Source: DASQUK01 sp046726215
GTDB taxonomy: Bacteria > Actinomycetota > Acidimicrobiia > Acidimicrobiales > VFJN01
DNA length: 64,000 nucleotides
Direction: 5' to 3'
NCBI GenBank assembly: GCA_046726215.1
Contig: JBKPAA010000040.1
Coordinates: 16,709-80,708, forward strand
The translations under genes were made by a program, and so were the position numbers. Positions 20,652-27,826 of this stretch are shown in pieces. The notes beneath the pieces are model-generated. The model was not told where the DNA came from, searched no databases, and saw only the letters and a program-made list of their open reading frames with translations. Positions within the stretch are counted from its first letter, which is position 1; each line of letters begins with the position of its first letter.

Positions 20652-21398
20652 TCAATCCCGAGGGCTCAGGACACAGAACTCGTTCCCGTCGGGATCGGCC
20701 AGCACCACCCAGGTCTGTTCCCCCTGCCCCACGTCGGCGGGGGTGGCGCCCATGCCACGGAGCCGCGACACCTCCGCCGCCTGGTCATCGGTGGCGTAGG
20801 GCGCCACATCGAGGTGGACGCGGTTCTTGGCCACCTTGGGATCGGTGACCTCGATCAGCTCGAGCCGGGGGCCGATGCCGTCAGGCCGGGCCAGCGCCGC
20901 GTGGTTGTCGCCCTGGTCCACGATCGGCCAGCCGGACGCCTCGGTCCAGAAGGTGGCCAGCGCCCGCGGGTCCGGCGTGTCCAGGACGATCGCCGCCACC
21001 GCCCCGGCACCGGCGTACTCGTCACGCGGCTCGAGGACGCAGAGCTCGTTGCCCTCCGGGTCGGCCAACACGACCCAGCGCACGTCGACCTGCCCGATGT
21101 CGGCGGGCTCGGCGCCGTGGGCCAGCAGCCGCTCGACGATCTCGCGCTGCTCGTCGGTCGAGCGGCTGTTGAGGTCCAGGTGCACGCGGTTCTTCGACAC
21201 CTTGGGGTCGTCGACGCGGCCGAACACCAGGGGCAGCCCCGGTTCGGTGGGGGTGCCGGCGTCATCCTCGGGTGGCTCGACCACCACCTCGTCGGGCTCC
21301 TCGTACGTGATGGGCCAGCCGGTCGCCACCGCCCAGAACCTGGCCAACGCCGACGGATCGGCAGCGTCGAAGACCACTGAGTCCAGGCGGGTCGGCAT
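20652..21398 (-). CDS. VOC family protein with two glyoxalase-like domains
   Basis: 248 residues made of two homologous halves, each beginning with a V-V/I-x-D-T/A-x-D-P-x-A-L-A-x-F-W pattern and ending WVVLADPEGNELCVL or WVVLADPDGNEFCVL. The KNRVHLD strand occurs in both (KNRVHLDLN and KNRVHLDVA). This tandem vicinal-oxygen-chelate arrangement forms one metal-binding cleft per pair of halves. Members include dioxygenases, glyoxalases and antibiotic-binding proteins; the substrate here is unknown. The gene is on its own, preceded by a TACGGT box 7 nt from the ATG. Confidence 0.9.
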   Translation of the reverse strand: MPTRLDSVVFDAADPSALARFWAVATGWPITYEEPDEVVVEPPEDDAGTPTEPGLPLVFGRVDDPKVSKNRVHLDLNSRSTDEQREIVERLLAHGAEPADIGQVDVRWVVLADPEGNELCVLEPRDEYAGAGAVAAIVLDTPDPRALATFWTEASGWPIVDQGDNHAALARPDGIGPRLELIEVTDPKVAKNRVHLDVAPYATDDQAAEVSRLRGMGATPADVGQGEQTWVVLADPDGNEFCVLSPRD

Positions 21399-21405
21399 CG
21401 ACGGC

Positions 21406-21411
21406 ACCGTA
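21406..21411 (-). promoter_or_regulatory. -10-like box TACGGT, leaderless start of the VOC gene
   Basis: TACGGT on the minus strand ends 7 nt before ATG 21398, so transcription should begin at or within a base or two of the start codon. Confidence 0.55.
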
Positions 21412-21489
21412 TCCGCGTTGGCGGAGCGCGAACCGGGGAAATTCGTGGCGCCCGCCCGAGGCACGGACGCACCATGACACGGCGTCAGA

Positions 21490-21495
21490 TAACGT
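21490..21495 (+). promoter_or_regulatory. -10-like box TAACGT, leaderless start of the isochorismatase-like gene
   Basis: TAACGT ends 6 nt before ATG 21502 with no Shine-Dalgarno between, the spacing expected when the mRNA starts at the A of ATG. Confidence 0.55.
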
Positions 21496-21501
21496 CGGCG
21501 C

Positions 21502-22125
21502 ATGGCTGAGGATCTGGCTTCCCTCGTGACTCCCTGGCGCGCCGCTGTGGTCACCTCGGAGATCCAGAACGGGGTGCTCGGTGACCCGAGCGTCTTCCCC
21601 CAACTCGCCAAGGCGGCCCGGAAGACGATGATCCCGGCCACCGCCCGGCTGATCAAGGCGGCGCGGCTGGCGGGGGTGCAGGTGATCCACTGCACGTTCT
21701 CGCATCGGCCCGACTTCAAGGCAACCAACACCAATGCCCGGCTGTTCATGAGCGCCCGCGAATCGCCGGTCCGGTTCAATCGGGGGGCGGCTGCGACGGC
21801 CGTGATTCCCGAGGTCGGCGCGGAACCCGACGATCTGGTGCTCACCCGCGCCCACGGGCTCAACCCCATGGCGGGGACCGACCTCGACCCCGTCCTGCGC
21901 AACCTCGACCTGCGCACGGTCGTGGTCGCGGGCGTCTCGGTCAACGTGGCCGTCACCAACCTGGTGATGGATGCGGTCAACCACGGTTATGACGTCGTGC
22001 TGCCCCGCGACGCCGTGTGCGGCGTCCCCGCCGACTACGCCGCCGCCATCATCGACAACACGCTGAGCCTGCTGGCCACGCTCACCACGGTGGATGAGCT
22101 GGTCGAGATCTGGGCGAAGCAGTAG
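21502..22125 (+). CDS. Isochorismatase-fold protein lacking the Asp-Lys-Cys catalytic triad
   Basis: 207 residues, full family length. The fold is clear (AVVTSEIQNGVLG, VVVAGVSVNVAV, HGYDVVLPRDAVCG). By eye each member of the usual triad is replaced: the D of D-x-Q-N is E20, the lysine before the Y/N-x-A-F loop is R116, and the nucleophile in G-V-x-T-x-x-C-V is A150. A cysteine hydrolase mechanism is therefore unlikely. It is followed after 26 bp by an F420-dependent oxidoreductase and may bind a ligand or partner rather than hydrolyse. An altered chemistry with glutamate is possible. Confidence 0.8.
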   Translation: MAEDLASLVTPWRAAVVTSEIQNGVLGDPSVFPQLAKAARKTMIPATARLIKAARLAGVQVIHCTFSHRPDFKATNTNARLFMSARESPVRFNRGAAATAVIPEVGAEPDDLVLTRAHGLNPMAGTDLDPVLRNLDLRTVVVAGVSVNVAVTNLVMDAVNHGYDVVLPRDAVCGVPADYAAAIIDNTLSLLATLTTVDELVEIWAKQ

Positions 22126-22151
22126 CCACCCGACGCCGGCCCGAGGGATCG

Positions 22152-23021
22152 ATGAAGTTCTGCCAGTCGCTGATGTACGCGCCACCGGCCGATTGGATGG
22201 AGCTGGCTCGCTGCGCCGAGGAGGTGGGCTTCGACGAGGTGTCGCTGTCCGACCACGTGTTCTACCCGGGCAAGCTCGACTCGTCGTACCCGTACAGCCG
22301 CAGTGGGCGTCCCAGCTTCCCGCCGGAGACCCCATGGCCCGACGTCTGGGTGATGACCGGGGCACTGGCGGCGGTCACCGAGCGCATCCGCTTCGCCACC
22401 CATGTGTACGTGTTGCCCGCCCGCAACCCCTTCGTGGTGGCGAAGGCGGTCGGGACCGCCGCCTACCTGTCGGGCGACCGGGTGCTGCTCGGCGTGGGCG
22501 CCGGATGGATGCGAGAGGAGTTCGACCAGCTCGAACAGCCCTTCGCCGGGCGGGGTGCCCGGATGGAGGAGCAGATCGACGTCCTGCGCACGCTGTGGCG
22601 CGGCGGGATGGTCGAGCATCACGGCGAGTTCTACGACTTCGACCAACTGGAGATGGCTCCGGCGCCGGCGCAGCCCGTGCCCATTCTCATCGGTGGACAG
22701 ACCGAGGTGGCACTGCGCCGGGCGGCCCGCATCGGCGACGGCTGGCTCGGAACCCAGTACCCACTGGACGAGCTGCGGGGCTACGTCGAGCGCCTCCACG
22801 CATATCGCCGCGAGTACGGCACCGCAGACCGGCCGTTCGAGATCCAGGCGGCGGTCATCGACCGGTTGGCCGACGCCGAGGTGTGCGCGGAGCTGGACGA
22901 GCTGGGGGTGACCGCCCTCATCACCTCCGCCTGGCTCATCGAGGGGCTCTCGTTCGCGCCGCTCGACGACAACCGGCGGGCGCTCGAGCGCTTCGCCGCC
23001 AGCTACATCGCCCCGGGCTGA
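22152..23021 (+). CDS. LLM-class F420-dependent oxidoreductase
   Basis: 289 residues. This luciferase-like TIM barrel shows SLSDHVFYP, the RIRFATHVYVLPARNP strand (nonprolyl cis-peptide region typical of F420 users), LLGVGAGWMREEF and the PILIGGQTEVALRRAARIGDGWLG end, given here as PILIGGQ and GDGWLG. It should reduce or oxidise a substrate with coenzyme F420, consistent with cofC elsewhere in the window. It is probably co-transcribed with the preceding isochorismatase-like gene. The substrate is unknown. Confidence 0.88.
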   Translation: MKFCQSLMYAPPADWMELARCAEEVGFDEVSLSDHVFYPGKLDSSYPYSRSGRPSFPPETPWPDVWVMTGALAAVTERIRFATHVYVLPARNPFVVAKAVGTAAYLSGDRVLLGVGAGWMREEFDQLEQPFAGRGARMEEQIDVLRTLWRGGMVEHHGEFYDFDQLEMAPAPAQPVPILIGGQTEVALRRAARIGDGWLGTQYPLDELRGYVERLHAYRREYGTADRPFEIQAAVIDRLADAEVCAELDELGVTALITSAWLIEGLSFAPLDDNRRALERFAASYIAPG

Positions 23022-23045
23022 GGGCGCCCCGCCCACCGGTGTTCC

Positions 23046-23060
23046 CTGACGACCCGTCAG
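23046..23060. promoter_or_regulatory. Inverted repeat CTGACG-N3-CGTCAG, candidate TetR operator
   Basis: Perfect 6-bp half-sites with a 3-bp spacer lie about 9 bp upstream of the TAGCCT box of the TetR gene, over its -35 region. That is a good position for autorepression. No second copy was noticed in the window. Confidence 0.4.
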
Positions 23061-23068
23061 CTCCCGGT

Positions 23069-23074
23069 TAGCCT
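23069..23074 (+). promoter_or_regulatory. -10-like box TAGCCT, leaderless start of the TetR gene
   Basis: TAGCCT ends 6 nt before GTG 23081; no Shine-Dalgarno is present between box and start. Confidence 0.55.
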
Positions 23075-23080
23075 GGCGCC

Positions 23081-23752
23081 GTGGTCGAGCGGGTGGAGGT
23101 GGTCGACGACCTGCGGGCCGCCGACGGGCGTGTGCCCGGGCGGCGGGGCCGGGCCACCCGCCAGCGCCTCCTCGAGTGCACTGCGGAGATGCTGCGCACC
23201 ACGTCGTACCGGGCGCTCAAGGTCATCGACATCGCGCGAGAGGCCGGTACGTCGCCCGCCACCTTCTACCAGTACTTCGGCGACGTCGAGGATGCCATCC
23301 TCGTGTTGGCACAGGAGATGGCGCTCGACAGCGAGCGGCTGGTCCGCATCGTGGGTGAGGGCACGTGGCGGGGTACCGCCGGCTACCGGACGGCGCTCGA
23401 GCTCACCGACGCCTTCTTCGCGTTCTGGGATCAGCACCGGCCCGTGATCCGGGTCGTCGACCTCGGGGCGGAGGAGGGCGACCGCCGCTTCCGGAAGATC
23501 CATCTGGAGCTGCTGAACAACGTCACGGTCCAGCTGGCGGAGACCATCAGGTGCCTCCAGGCCGAGGAGCGGAACCTCGGCGTCGACCCACTGGCCCAGG
23601 CAGGCATGCTCGTCGCCACGCTGGCCAATGTGGCGGCCCATCAGCACAGCTTCGAGGCCTGGGGCATCCGTGCCGGCGATGTCCGCATCTCGGTGGCCCG
23701 CCAGATCTTCTGGGGCACAACCGGCCAGCGGCCGCCGACTAGATCAGGCTGA
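23081..23752 (+). CDS. TetR/AcrR family transcriptional regulator
   Basis: 223 residues. An N-terminal helix-turn-helix DNA-binding domain (~25-75) reads RGRATRQRLLECTAEML, then IDIAREAGTSPATFYQYF, a standard TetR pattern. The remaining all-helical part is the ligand-binding and dimerisation domain, with D-Q-H-R-P-V-I-R-V-V-D-L as a recognisable stretch. The inducer is unknown. The perfect inverted repeat at 23046-23060 may be its own operator. The 3' end overlaps the convergent SDR gene by 14 bp. Confidence 0.92.
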   Translation: MVERVEVVDDLRAADGRVPGRRGRATRQRLLECTAEMLRTTSYRALKVIDIAREAGTSPATFYQYFGDVEDAILVLAQEMALDSERLVRIVGEGTWRGTAGYRTALELTDAFFAFWDQHRPVIRVVDLGAEEGDRRFRKIHLELLNNVTVQLAETIRCLQAEERNLGVDPLAQAGMLVATLANVAAHQHSFEAWGIRAGDVRISVARQIFWGTTGQRPPTRSG

Positions 23753-24542
23753 GGCCGCCGTCAACGGCGAGGACCTGGCCGGTGACGTAGCTCGCCTCGT
23801 CGGACAGGAGGAAGACGACGACCGCGCCGACCTCCCAGGCGGTGCCCTGGCGGCCCAGGGGCACCGGGGTGCGGGCCCGGGACGGGCGGCCCCTCGTCGC
23901 CAGCCTCCCCAGGGGCGTGTCGATCAGTCCGGGCGCTACCACGTTGGACCGCACGCCCCGACGGGCACCCTCCAGGGCCACGTGGCGGGCCAGGCCCACG
24001 AGGCCGGCCTTCGAGGCGTCGTAGGCCGGTAGCCGGCTGCCGGGCTGGAGACCGGCGACCGAGCCGATGAACACGATGCTGCCGCCGCCCTCCCCGGGCG
24101 CAGCTTCGGCCAGCGCCTCGACGGCGGCCCGGGCCACCAGGAAGTGACCGCGCAGGTTCACGGCCATGGTGGCGTCCCAGTCCTCGGGCGACGTACCGGC
24201 GAGCCCTGCACCGCGCCCGATGCCAACGCTGACCACGACGCCGTCGAGCCGTCCACCGCCCGCATCGCTGGCTCGGCTGACCATGGCGGCGCAGTCGTCG
24301 GGAGACGTGACGTCCCCGACCACGACGGTGGCGCCGGCGCCCGCGCTGCGGACCAACGAGGCGGTCTCCTCGGCGGCGGCCGCGTCACGGTCGACGCACA
24401 CGACGTGCGCCCCGGCCCGGGCGGCCAGCACGGAGATGGCGCGACCGTTGCCGATGGGAGCGTCGGGCTCGTCCGACGCCTGGGTGCCGGCCCCGACCAC
24501 GAGGACGGTCCGTCCGGACAGCCGCGGCGCCGTGGATCTCAC
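23739..24542 (-). CDS. SDR family NAD(P)-dependent oxidoreductase with extended nucleotide-binding loop
   Basis: 267 residues from GTG 24542, overlapping the stop of the upstream CMD gene (GTGA). The catalytic Ser-Tyr-Lys are present in IVFIGSVAG and PAYDASKAG, and the end SYVTGQVLAVDGGLSLI is typical. The glycine-rich motif is unusual: G-A-G is followed by TQASDEPDAPI before G-N-G-R-A, an insertion of about nine residues compared with T-G-x3-G-I-G. I take it as a subfamily trait rather than damage. Substrate unknown; coupling to the CMD protein suggests a shared pathway. Confidence 0.88.
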   Translation of the reverse strand: MRSTAPRLSGRTVLVVGAGTQASDEPDAPIGNGRAISVLAARAGAHVVCVDRDAAAAEETASLVRSAGAGATVVVGDVTSPDDCAAMVSRASDAGGGRLDGVVVSVGIGRGAGLAGTSPEDWDATMAVNLRGHFLVARAAVEALAEAAPGEGGGSIVFIGSVAGLQPGSRLPAYDASKAGLVGLARHVALEGARRGVRSNVVAPGLIDTPLGRLATRGRPSRARTPVPLGRQGTAWEVGAVVVFLLSDEASYVTGQVLAVDGGLSLI

Positions 24543-25105
24543 CCTTCGGTGGTCTCCTCGACCTGGACCCCGAGCGAGTTCAGCGTGAACGCGAGCAGGT
24601 GGTAGTGACCGACGAGCATGGGGACCTCGATGAGCTGGCGCTCGTCGTACCGTGCGGCCAGCGCCGCCCAGGTCGCGTCGCCGAGGCAGCAGCCGTCGTG
24701 CAGCTCGTCGGCGGCCCGTACCAGGGCGGCGTCGAACGGCGCCCAAGCCGGGTCATCCGCGGCATCGGCCTCCCGGAGCCGCTCGATCTCTCCGGCCGTG
24801 ACGCCGGCGGCGCCCGCGATGCGCGCGTGCTGGCTCCACTCGTAGTCGGATCCACAGCGCCAGGCCGTGCGCAGGATCAGCAACTCGCGGTCACGGTCGG
24901 GAAGCAGTCCCACCAGGAGCTTGCCGCCGAAGGGCAGCCAGCGGCGGAACAGCCCGGGGTGGCGGACGAGCGTGGCGAACAGGTTGGCGGCCGACCGGAC
25001 GGGCGCCCCGACCTGCGCCAACAGCTCGTTGGCCCGCTCGTCACGCGCGCCGGGGGGCAGTGGTGGGATGCGGGGCGCCGTAGGTTTCGTGATCGGTTGG
25101 GTCAT
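24539..25105 (-). CDS. Carboxymuconolactone decarboxylase (CMD)-family protein
   Basis: 188 residues from ATG 25105; an upstream ATG in the same frame (25183) would read through the divergent promoter region. The family core ELLILRTAWRCGSDYEW followed by QHARIAGAAG is present. There is no C-x2-C peroxidase motif, so it belongs to the decarboxylase-like branch. It is the first gene of a two-gene operon with the SDR and is divergent from the EthD gene. Function in this branch is often unknown. Confidence 0.85.
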   Translation of the reverse strand: MTQPITKPTAPRIPPLPPGARDERANELLAQVGAPVRSAANLFATLVRHPGLFRRWLPFGGKLLVGLLPDRDRELLILRTAWRCGSDYEWSQHARIAGAAGVTAGEIERLREADAADDPAWAPFDAALVRAADELHDGCCLGDATWAALAARYDERQLIEVPMLVGHYHLLAFTLNSLGVQVEETTEG

Positions 25106-25185
25106 CGGTTGCTTTCTGGTTGTGGCTGTGTCGTCATATGCCGCACGCCTACTACCAGTTTGTCCGCACAGGGGAGGGGACACCG

Positions 25186-25551
25186 ATGATCCGCCTGACC
25201 GCCATGCTGCGCCGCAACCCGGCGCTGACGGCCGACGAGTTCCAGGCCCACTGGCGCGACGTGCACGCGGCCAAGATCGTGTCCGTGCTCGGCGTCCGGG
25301 ACCGCCTGGTTCGTTACGAGCAGCACCCGCGGCTGGCGACGGGCCCCGACGGCTGGGCCGGCACCGAGGGCTTCGACGGCATGGCCGTGCAGTGGTACCG
25401 CAGCGTCGAAGACTTCATGGCCATGACCAACGACCCCGGCTACCGGGAAACGGTCGCGCCCGACGAACGCCAGCTCCTCGACCTCGCCGGCGGCGTCTAC
25501 CTTCTGACCGACCAACCACGGGTCATCATCGGAGAGGGGTCGGCGCACTGA
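25186..25551 (+). CDS. EthD domain-containing protein
   Basis: 121 residues. ATG 25186 is chosen because GGAGGGG lies about 9 nt upstream. The dimeric ferredoxin-like EthD fold shows as MIRLTAMLRRNPALTADEF, then HWRDVHAAK, and VQWYRSVEDF. EthD proteins accompany oxidation systems (the name comes from ether degradation), usually with an accessory role. Its stop overlaps the tldD start by one base (TGATG). Confidence 0.85.
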   Translation: MIRLTAMLRRNPALTADEFQAHWRDVHAAKIVSVLGVRDRLVRYEQHPRLATGPDGWAGTEGFDGMAVQWYRSVEDFMAMTNDPGYRETVAPDERQLLDLAGGVYLLTDQPRVIIGEGSAH

Positions 25552-26987
25552 TGCTCGAACTCGCCACCGCCGCCGTCGAGGCGGCGCTTGCCGCCGGTGC
25601 CCGGTACGCCGATGCCCGCGTGATGGTCATCCGACACGAGTCGATGGAGGCCCGCAACCGCGTGGTCGAGGACCTGACCCAGACCGAGAACGCCGGCATC
25701 GGCGTGCGGGCGCTGATCGGGTCCTCCTGGGGGTTCCAGGCCACCCCGATGCTGACAGCGGCGGCCGCCCGCAGCGCGGGGGAGGGCGCGGCCGCGGTGG
25801 CTCGCGCGTCCGGCCGGGTTGCCGGGCCCCCGCTCGACCTGGCGCCGGCTCCGGTGGTGGAGGCCGAGTGGTCCTCGACCTGGCGGCTGCATCCGCTCGA
25901 CGACATCAGCCTCGCCGAGAAGGGCGATCTCCTGGTCGACGCCACCGGTGCCGCCAACGACGCCGGTGTTCCCCTGGCCCAGGCCAGCTACCAGGTGTGG
26001 GACACCGAGAAGTGGCTCGCGTCCAGCGAGGGCAACCGCATCAGCCAGCGCCTGGTCGAGTGCGGGGCCGTGGTCGATGCCACCGCCATCGGCGACGGGG
26101 AGACCCAGCGCCGGTCGTACCCCGGGGTGCGGGGTCAGTACGGCACCCAGGGATGGGAGCTGGTGCAGGGGCTCGACCTCGTGGCCAACGCGGCCACCAT
26201 GGCCGAGCAGGCCGTCGCCCTGCTGGACGCGCCGCAGTGTCCCGAGGGCACCACGACGATCGTGCTCGATTCCGACCAGGTGGCCCTCCAGATCCACGAA
26301 TCGGTGGGCCACGCCGTCGAGCTCGATCGCATCCTCGGCTGGGAGGCGGCGTTCGCCGGCACGTCGTGGCTCGATCCCAACCAGCTCGGCGGGCTGCGCT
26401 TCGGCAGCGAGCTGATGCAGGTCACCGCCGACGCCACCCTGCCCGGCGCAATGGGCAGCTTCGGTTACGACGACGAGGGCGTGCCCGCCCAGTCGGTGGA
26501 CATCGTGCGCGACGGCATGTGGGTGGGCGTGCTGTCGGGCCGCGACTCCGCACCACTGGTCGGGTTGGCATCGGGCGGGATGGTGCGGGCCGACGGGCCC
26601 GCGCGCCTGCCGATGGTGCGCATGACCAACGTGGGCCTCCGACCGGGCGAATCGTCGCTCGACGAGATGATCGCCGGCACCGACGACGGCATCTACATGA
26701 AGACCAATCGGTCGTGGTCGATCGACGACAAGCGGCTCAACTTCCAGTTCGGCTGCGAGATCGGCTGGGAGATCAAGGACGGCCGGCTGGGCCGCATGCT
26801 CAAGAACCCCACGTACACGGGCATCGGCCCGACATTCTGGGCGTCGCTCGACGCGGTGGGTGGCGCCGACGAGTGGACCGTGTGGGGCGTGCCGCACTGC
26901 GGGAAGGGCCAGCCGCTGCAGGTGGGCCACACCGGCCACCACGCCGCCCCGTCCCGGTTCCGGAACGTGCGGGTGGGCGTGCGTTAG
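25551..26987 (+). CDS. tldD: TldD-type metalloprotease subunit
   Basis: 478 residues. TldD and TldE form a zinc-dependent protease complex that degrades unfolded peptides and matures some RiPP peptides. The catalytic HExxxH is visible (H249-E250 to H254 in IHESVGHAVELD). The N-terminal domain, the GNRISQRLVEC region and the C-terminal CGKGQPLQ segment fit the family. The partner gene is at 27827-29197 with a HAD gene on the opposite strand between them, so the two subunits are not in one operon. Confidence 0.93.
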   Translation: MLELATAAVEAALAAGARYADARVMVIRHESMEARNRVVEDLTQTENAGIGVRALIGSSWGFQATPMLTAAAARSAGEGAAAVARASGRVAGPPLDLAPAPVVEAEWSSTWRLHPLDDISLAEKGDLLVDATGAANDAGVPLAQASYQVWDTEKWLASSEGNRISQRLVECGAVVDATAIGDGETQRRSYPGVRGQYGTQGWELVQGLDLVANAATMAEQAVALLDAPQCPEGTTTIVLDSDQVALQIHESVGHAVELDRILGWEAAFAGTSWLDPNQLGGLRFGSELMQVTADATLPGAMGSFGYDDEGVPAQSVDIVRDGMWVGVLSGRDSAPLVGLASGGMVRADGPARLPMVRMTNVGLRPGESSLDEMIAGTDDGIYMKTNRSWSIDDKRLNFQFGCEIGWEIKDGRLGRMLKNPTYTGIGPTFWASLDAVGGADEWTVWGVPHCGKGQPLQVGHTGHHAAPSRFRNVRVGVR

Positions 26988-27006
26988 GCCGCCCCCGCAT
27001 TTTGTT

Positions 27007-27040
27007 CGCGGGATCGGCCGCCCCAGCGACCGTTCCCGCG
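27007..27040. repeat. Intergenic REP-like palindrome between convergent tldD and HAD genes
   Basis: Arms 27007-27021 and 27026-27040 pair at 13 of 15 positions around a 4-bp loop. The left side (TTTTGTTCGCGGGATCGG, then CCGCC) resembles the left sides of the palindromes at 8493 and 60045. It may also terminate both genes. Confidence 0.6.
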
Positions 27041-27056
27041 GGGAAACCCGTTGGGG

Positions 27057-27803
27057 TCAGCCCGCCAGGCGCTCGAGGAGTTCTGGCACCTGGCGGATCG
27101 AGCTCAGCTCGTGGAAGCCCATGCGCTCGGCGTCGGCGTCGGGAACGTGCTCGAGCTCCCAGGTGTACACGTACGGAAGGTGGGCGGCATGCCCGCCGAG
27201 CTCGACGACCGGCAGGATGTCGGAGCGCACGGAGTTGCCGATCATGAGGAAGTTCTCGGGCGCCACGCCGGCCTCGCTCATGACCCGCCGGAACGTGGCC
27301 ATGTCCTTCTCGGACACGATCTCGACCCGGGCGAACCTGTCGGCCAGGCCCGAGCCGGCCACCTTGGACTCCTGGTGGAACAGGTCGCCCTTGGTGACCA
27401 CGATGAGCCGGTACCCGTCGTCTGCCAGCCGCCCCACCACCTCACCGACACCGTCCAGCAGCTCGACCGGCCGGTCCAGAAGTCGCTTGCCCACGTCGAG
27501 GATCGCGCTGATCTCGGCGCTGGTGACGCGGCCGCCGGTCAGATCGATGGCGGACTCGATCAGCGACAGGGTGAAGGCCTTGGCCCCGTAGCCGTAGAGG
27601 GCGAGGTTGGCCCGCTCGGTGGCCACCACCTGGTCGTCGATCACGCTGGGATCGCCGTCGACGTACGACGCAACCAGGGCGACGAAGCGAGCGTGGGCAT
27701 CGACGAAATGGCTCTCGCTGTGCCAGAGCGTGTCGTCGCCGTCGAAGGCGACCACCTCGATGCCGTTGCCACCGATGCTGCGGGCACCGCTCGCGAGTGT
27801 CAC
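27057..27803 (-). CDS. HAD family hydrolase
   Basis: 248 residues from GTG 27803. Motif I is FDGDDTLWHS (the nucleophile and acid Asp of D-x-D-x-T), followed by a helical cap, the motif II strand VVTKGD, a lysine segment EKDMATF, and motif IV IGNSVRSDILP. This is a complete phosphatase-type active site; the substrate is not predictable. It lies between tldD and tldE but on the other strand, with a promoter that overlaps that of tldE. Confidence 0.9.
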   Translation of the reverse strand: MTLASGARSIGGNGIEVVAFDGDDTLWHSESHFVDAHARFVALVASYVDGDPSVIDDQVVATERANLALYGYGAKAFTLSLIESAIDLTGGRVTSAEISAILDVGKRLLDRPVELLDGVGEVVGRLADDGYRLIVVTKGDLFHQESKVAGSGLADRFARVEIVSEKDMATFRRVMSEAGVAPENFLMIGNSVRSDILPVVELGGHAAHLPYVYTWELEHVPDADAERMGFHELSSIRQVPELLERLAG

Positions 27804-27809
27804 CCATTC

Positions 27810-27815
27810 ACACTA
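27810..27815 (-). promoter_or_regulatory. -10-like box TAGTGT, leaderless start of the HAD gene
   Basis: TAGTGT on the minus strand ends 6 nt before GTG 27803. It overlaps the plus-strand box at 27814-27819 by 2 bp. Confidence 0.55.
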
Positions 27816-27819
27816 CGGT
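27814..27819 (+). promoter_or_regulatory. -10-like box TACGGT, leaderless start of tldE
   Basis: TACGGT ends 7 nt before ATG 27827. Together with the minus-strand box it makes a divergent promoter confined to 23 bp between two start codons. Confidence 0.55.
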
Positions 27820-27826
27820 CCGGTTG

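Noticed and set aside
20648..20665. GGTTCAATCCC resembling a tRNA T-arm
   Set aside because: No acceptor, D or anticodon stems are present nearby; it is the 3' end of the VOC gene.
21502..22125. Annotation as an active cysteine hydrolase
   Set aside because: The expected catalytic Asp, Lys and Cys are Glu, Arg and Ala.
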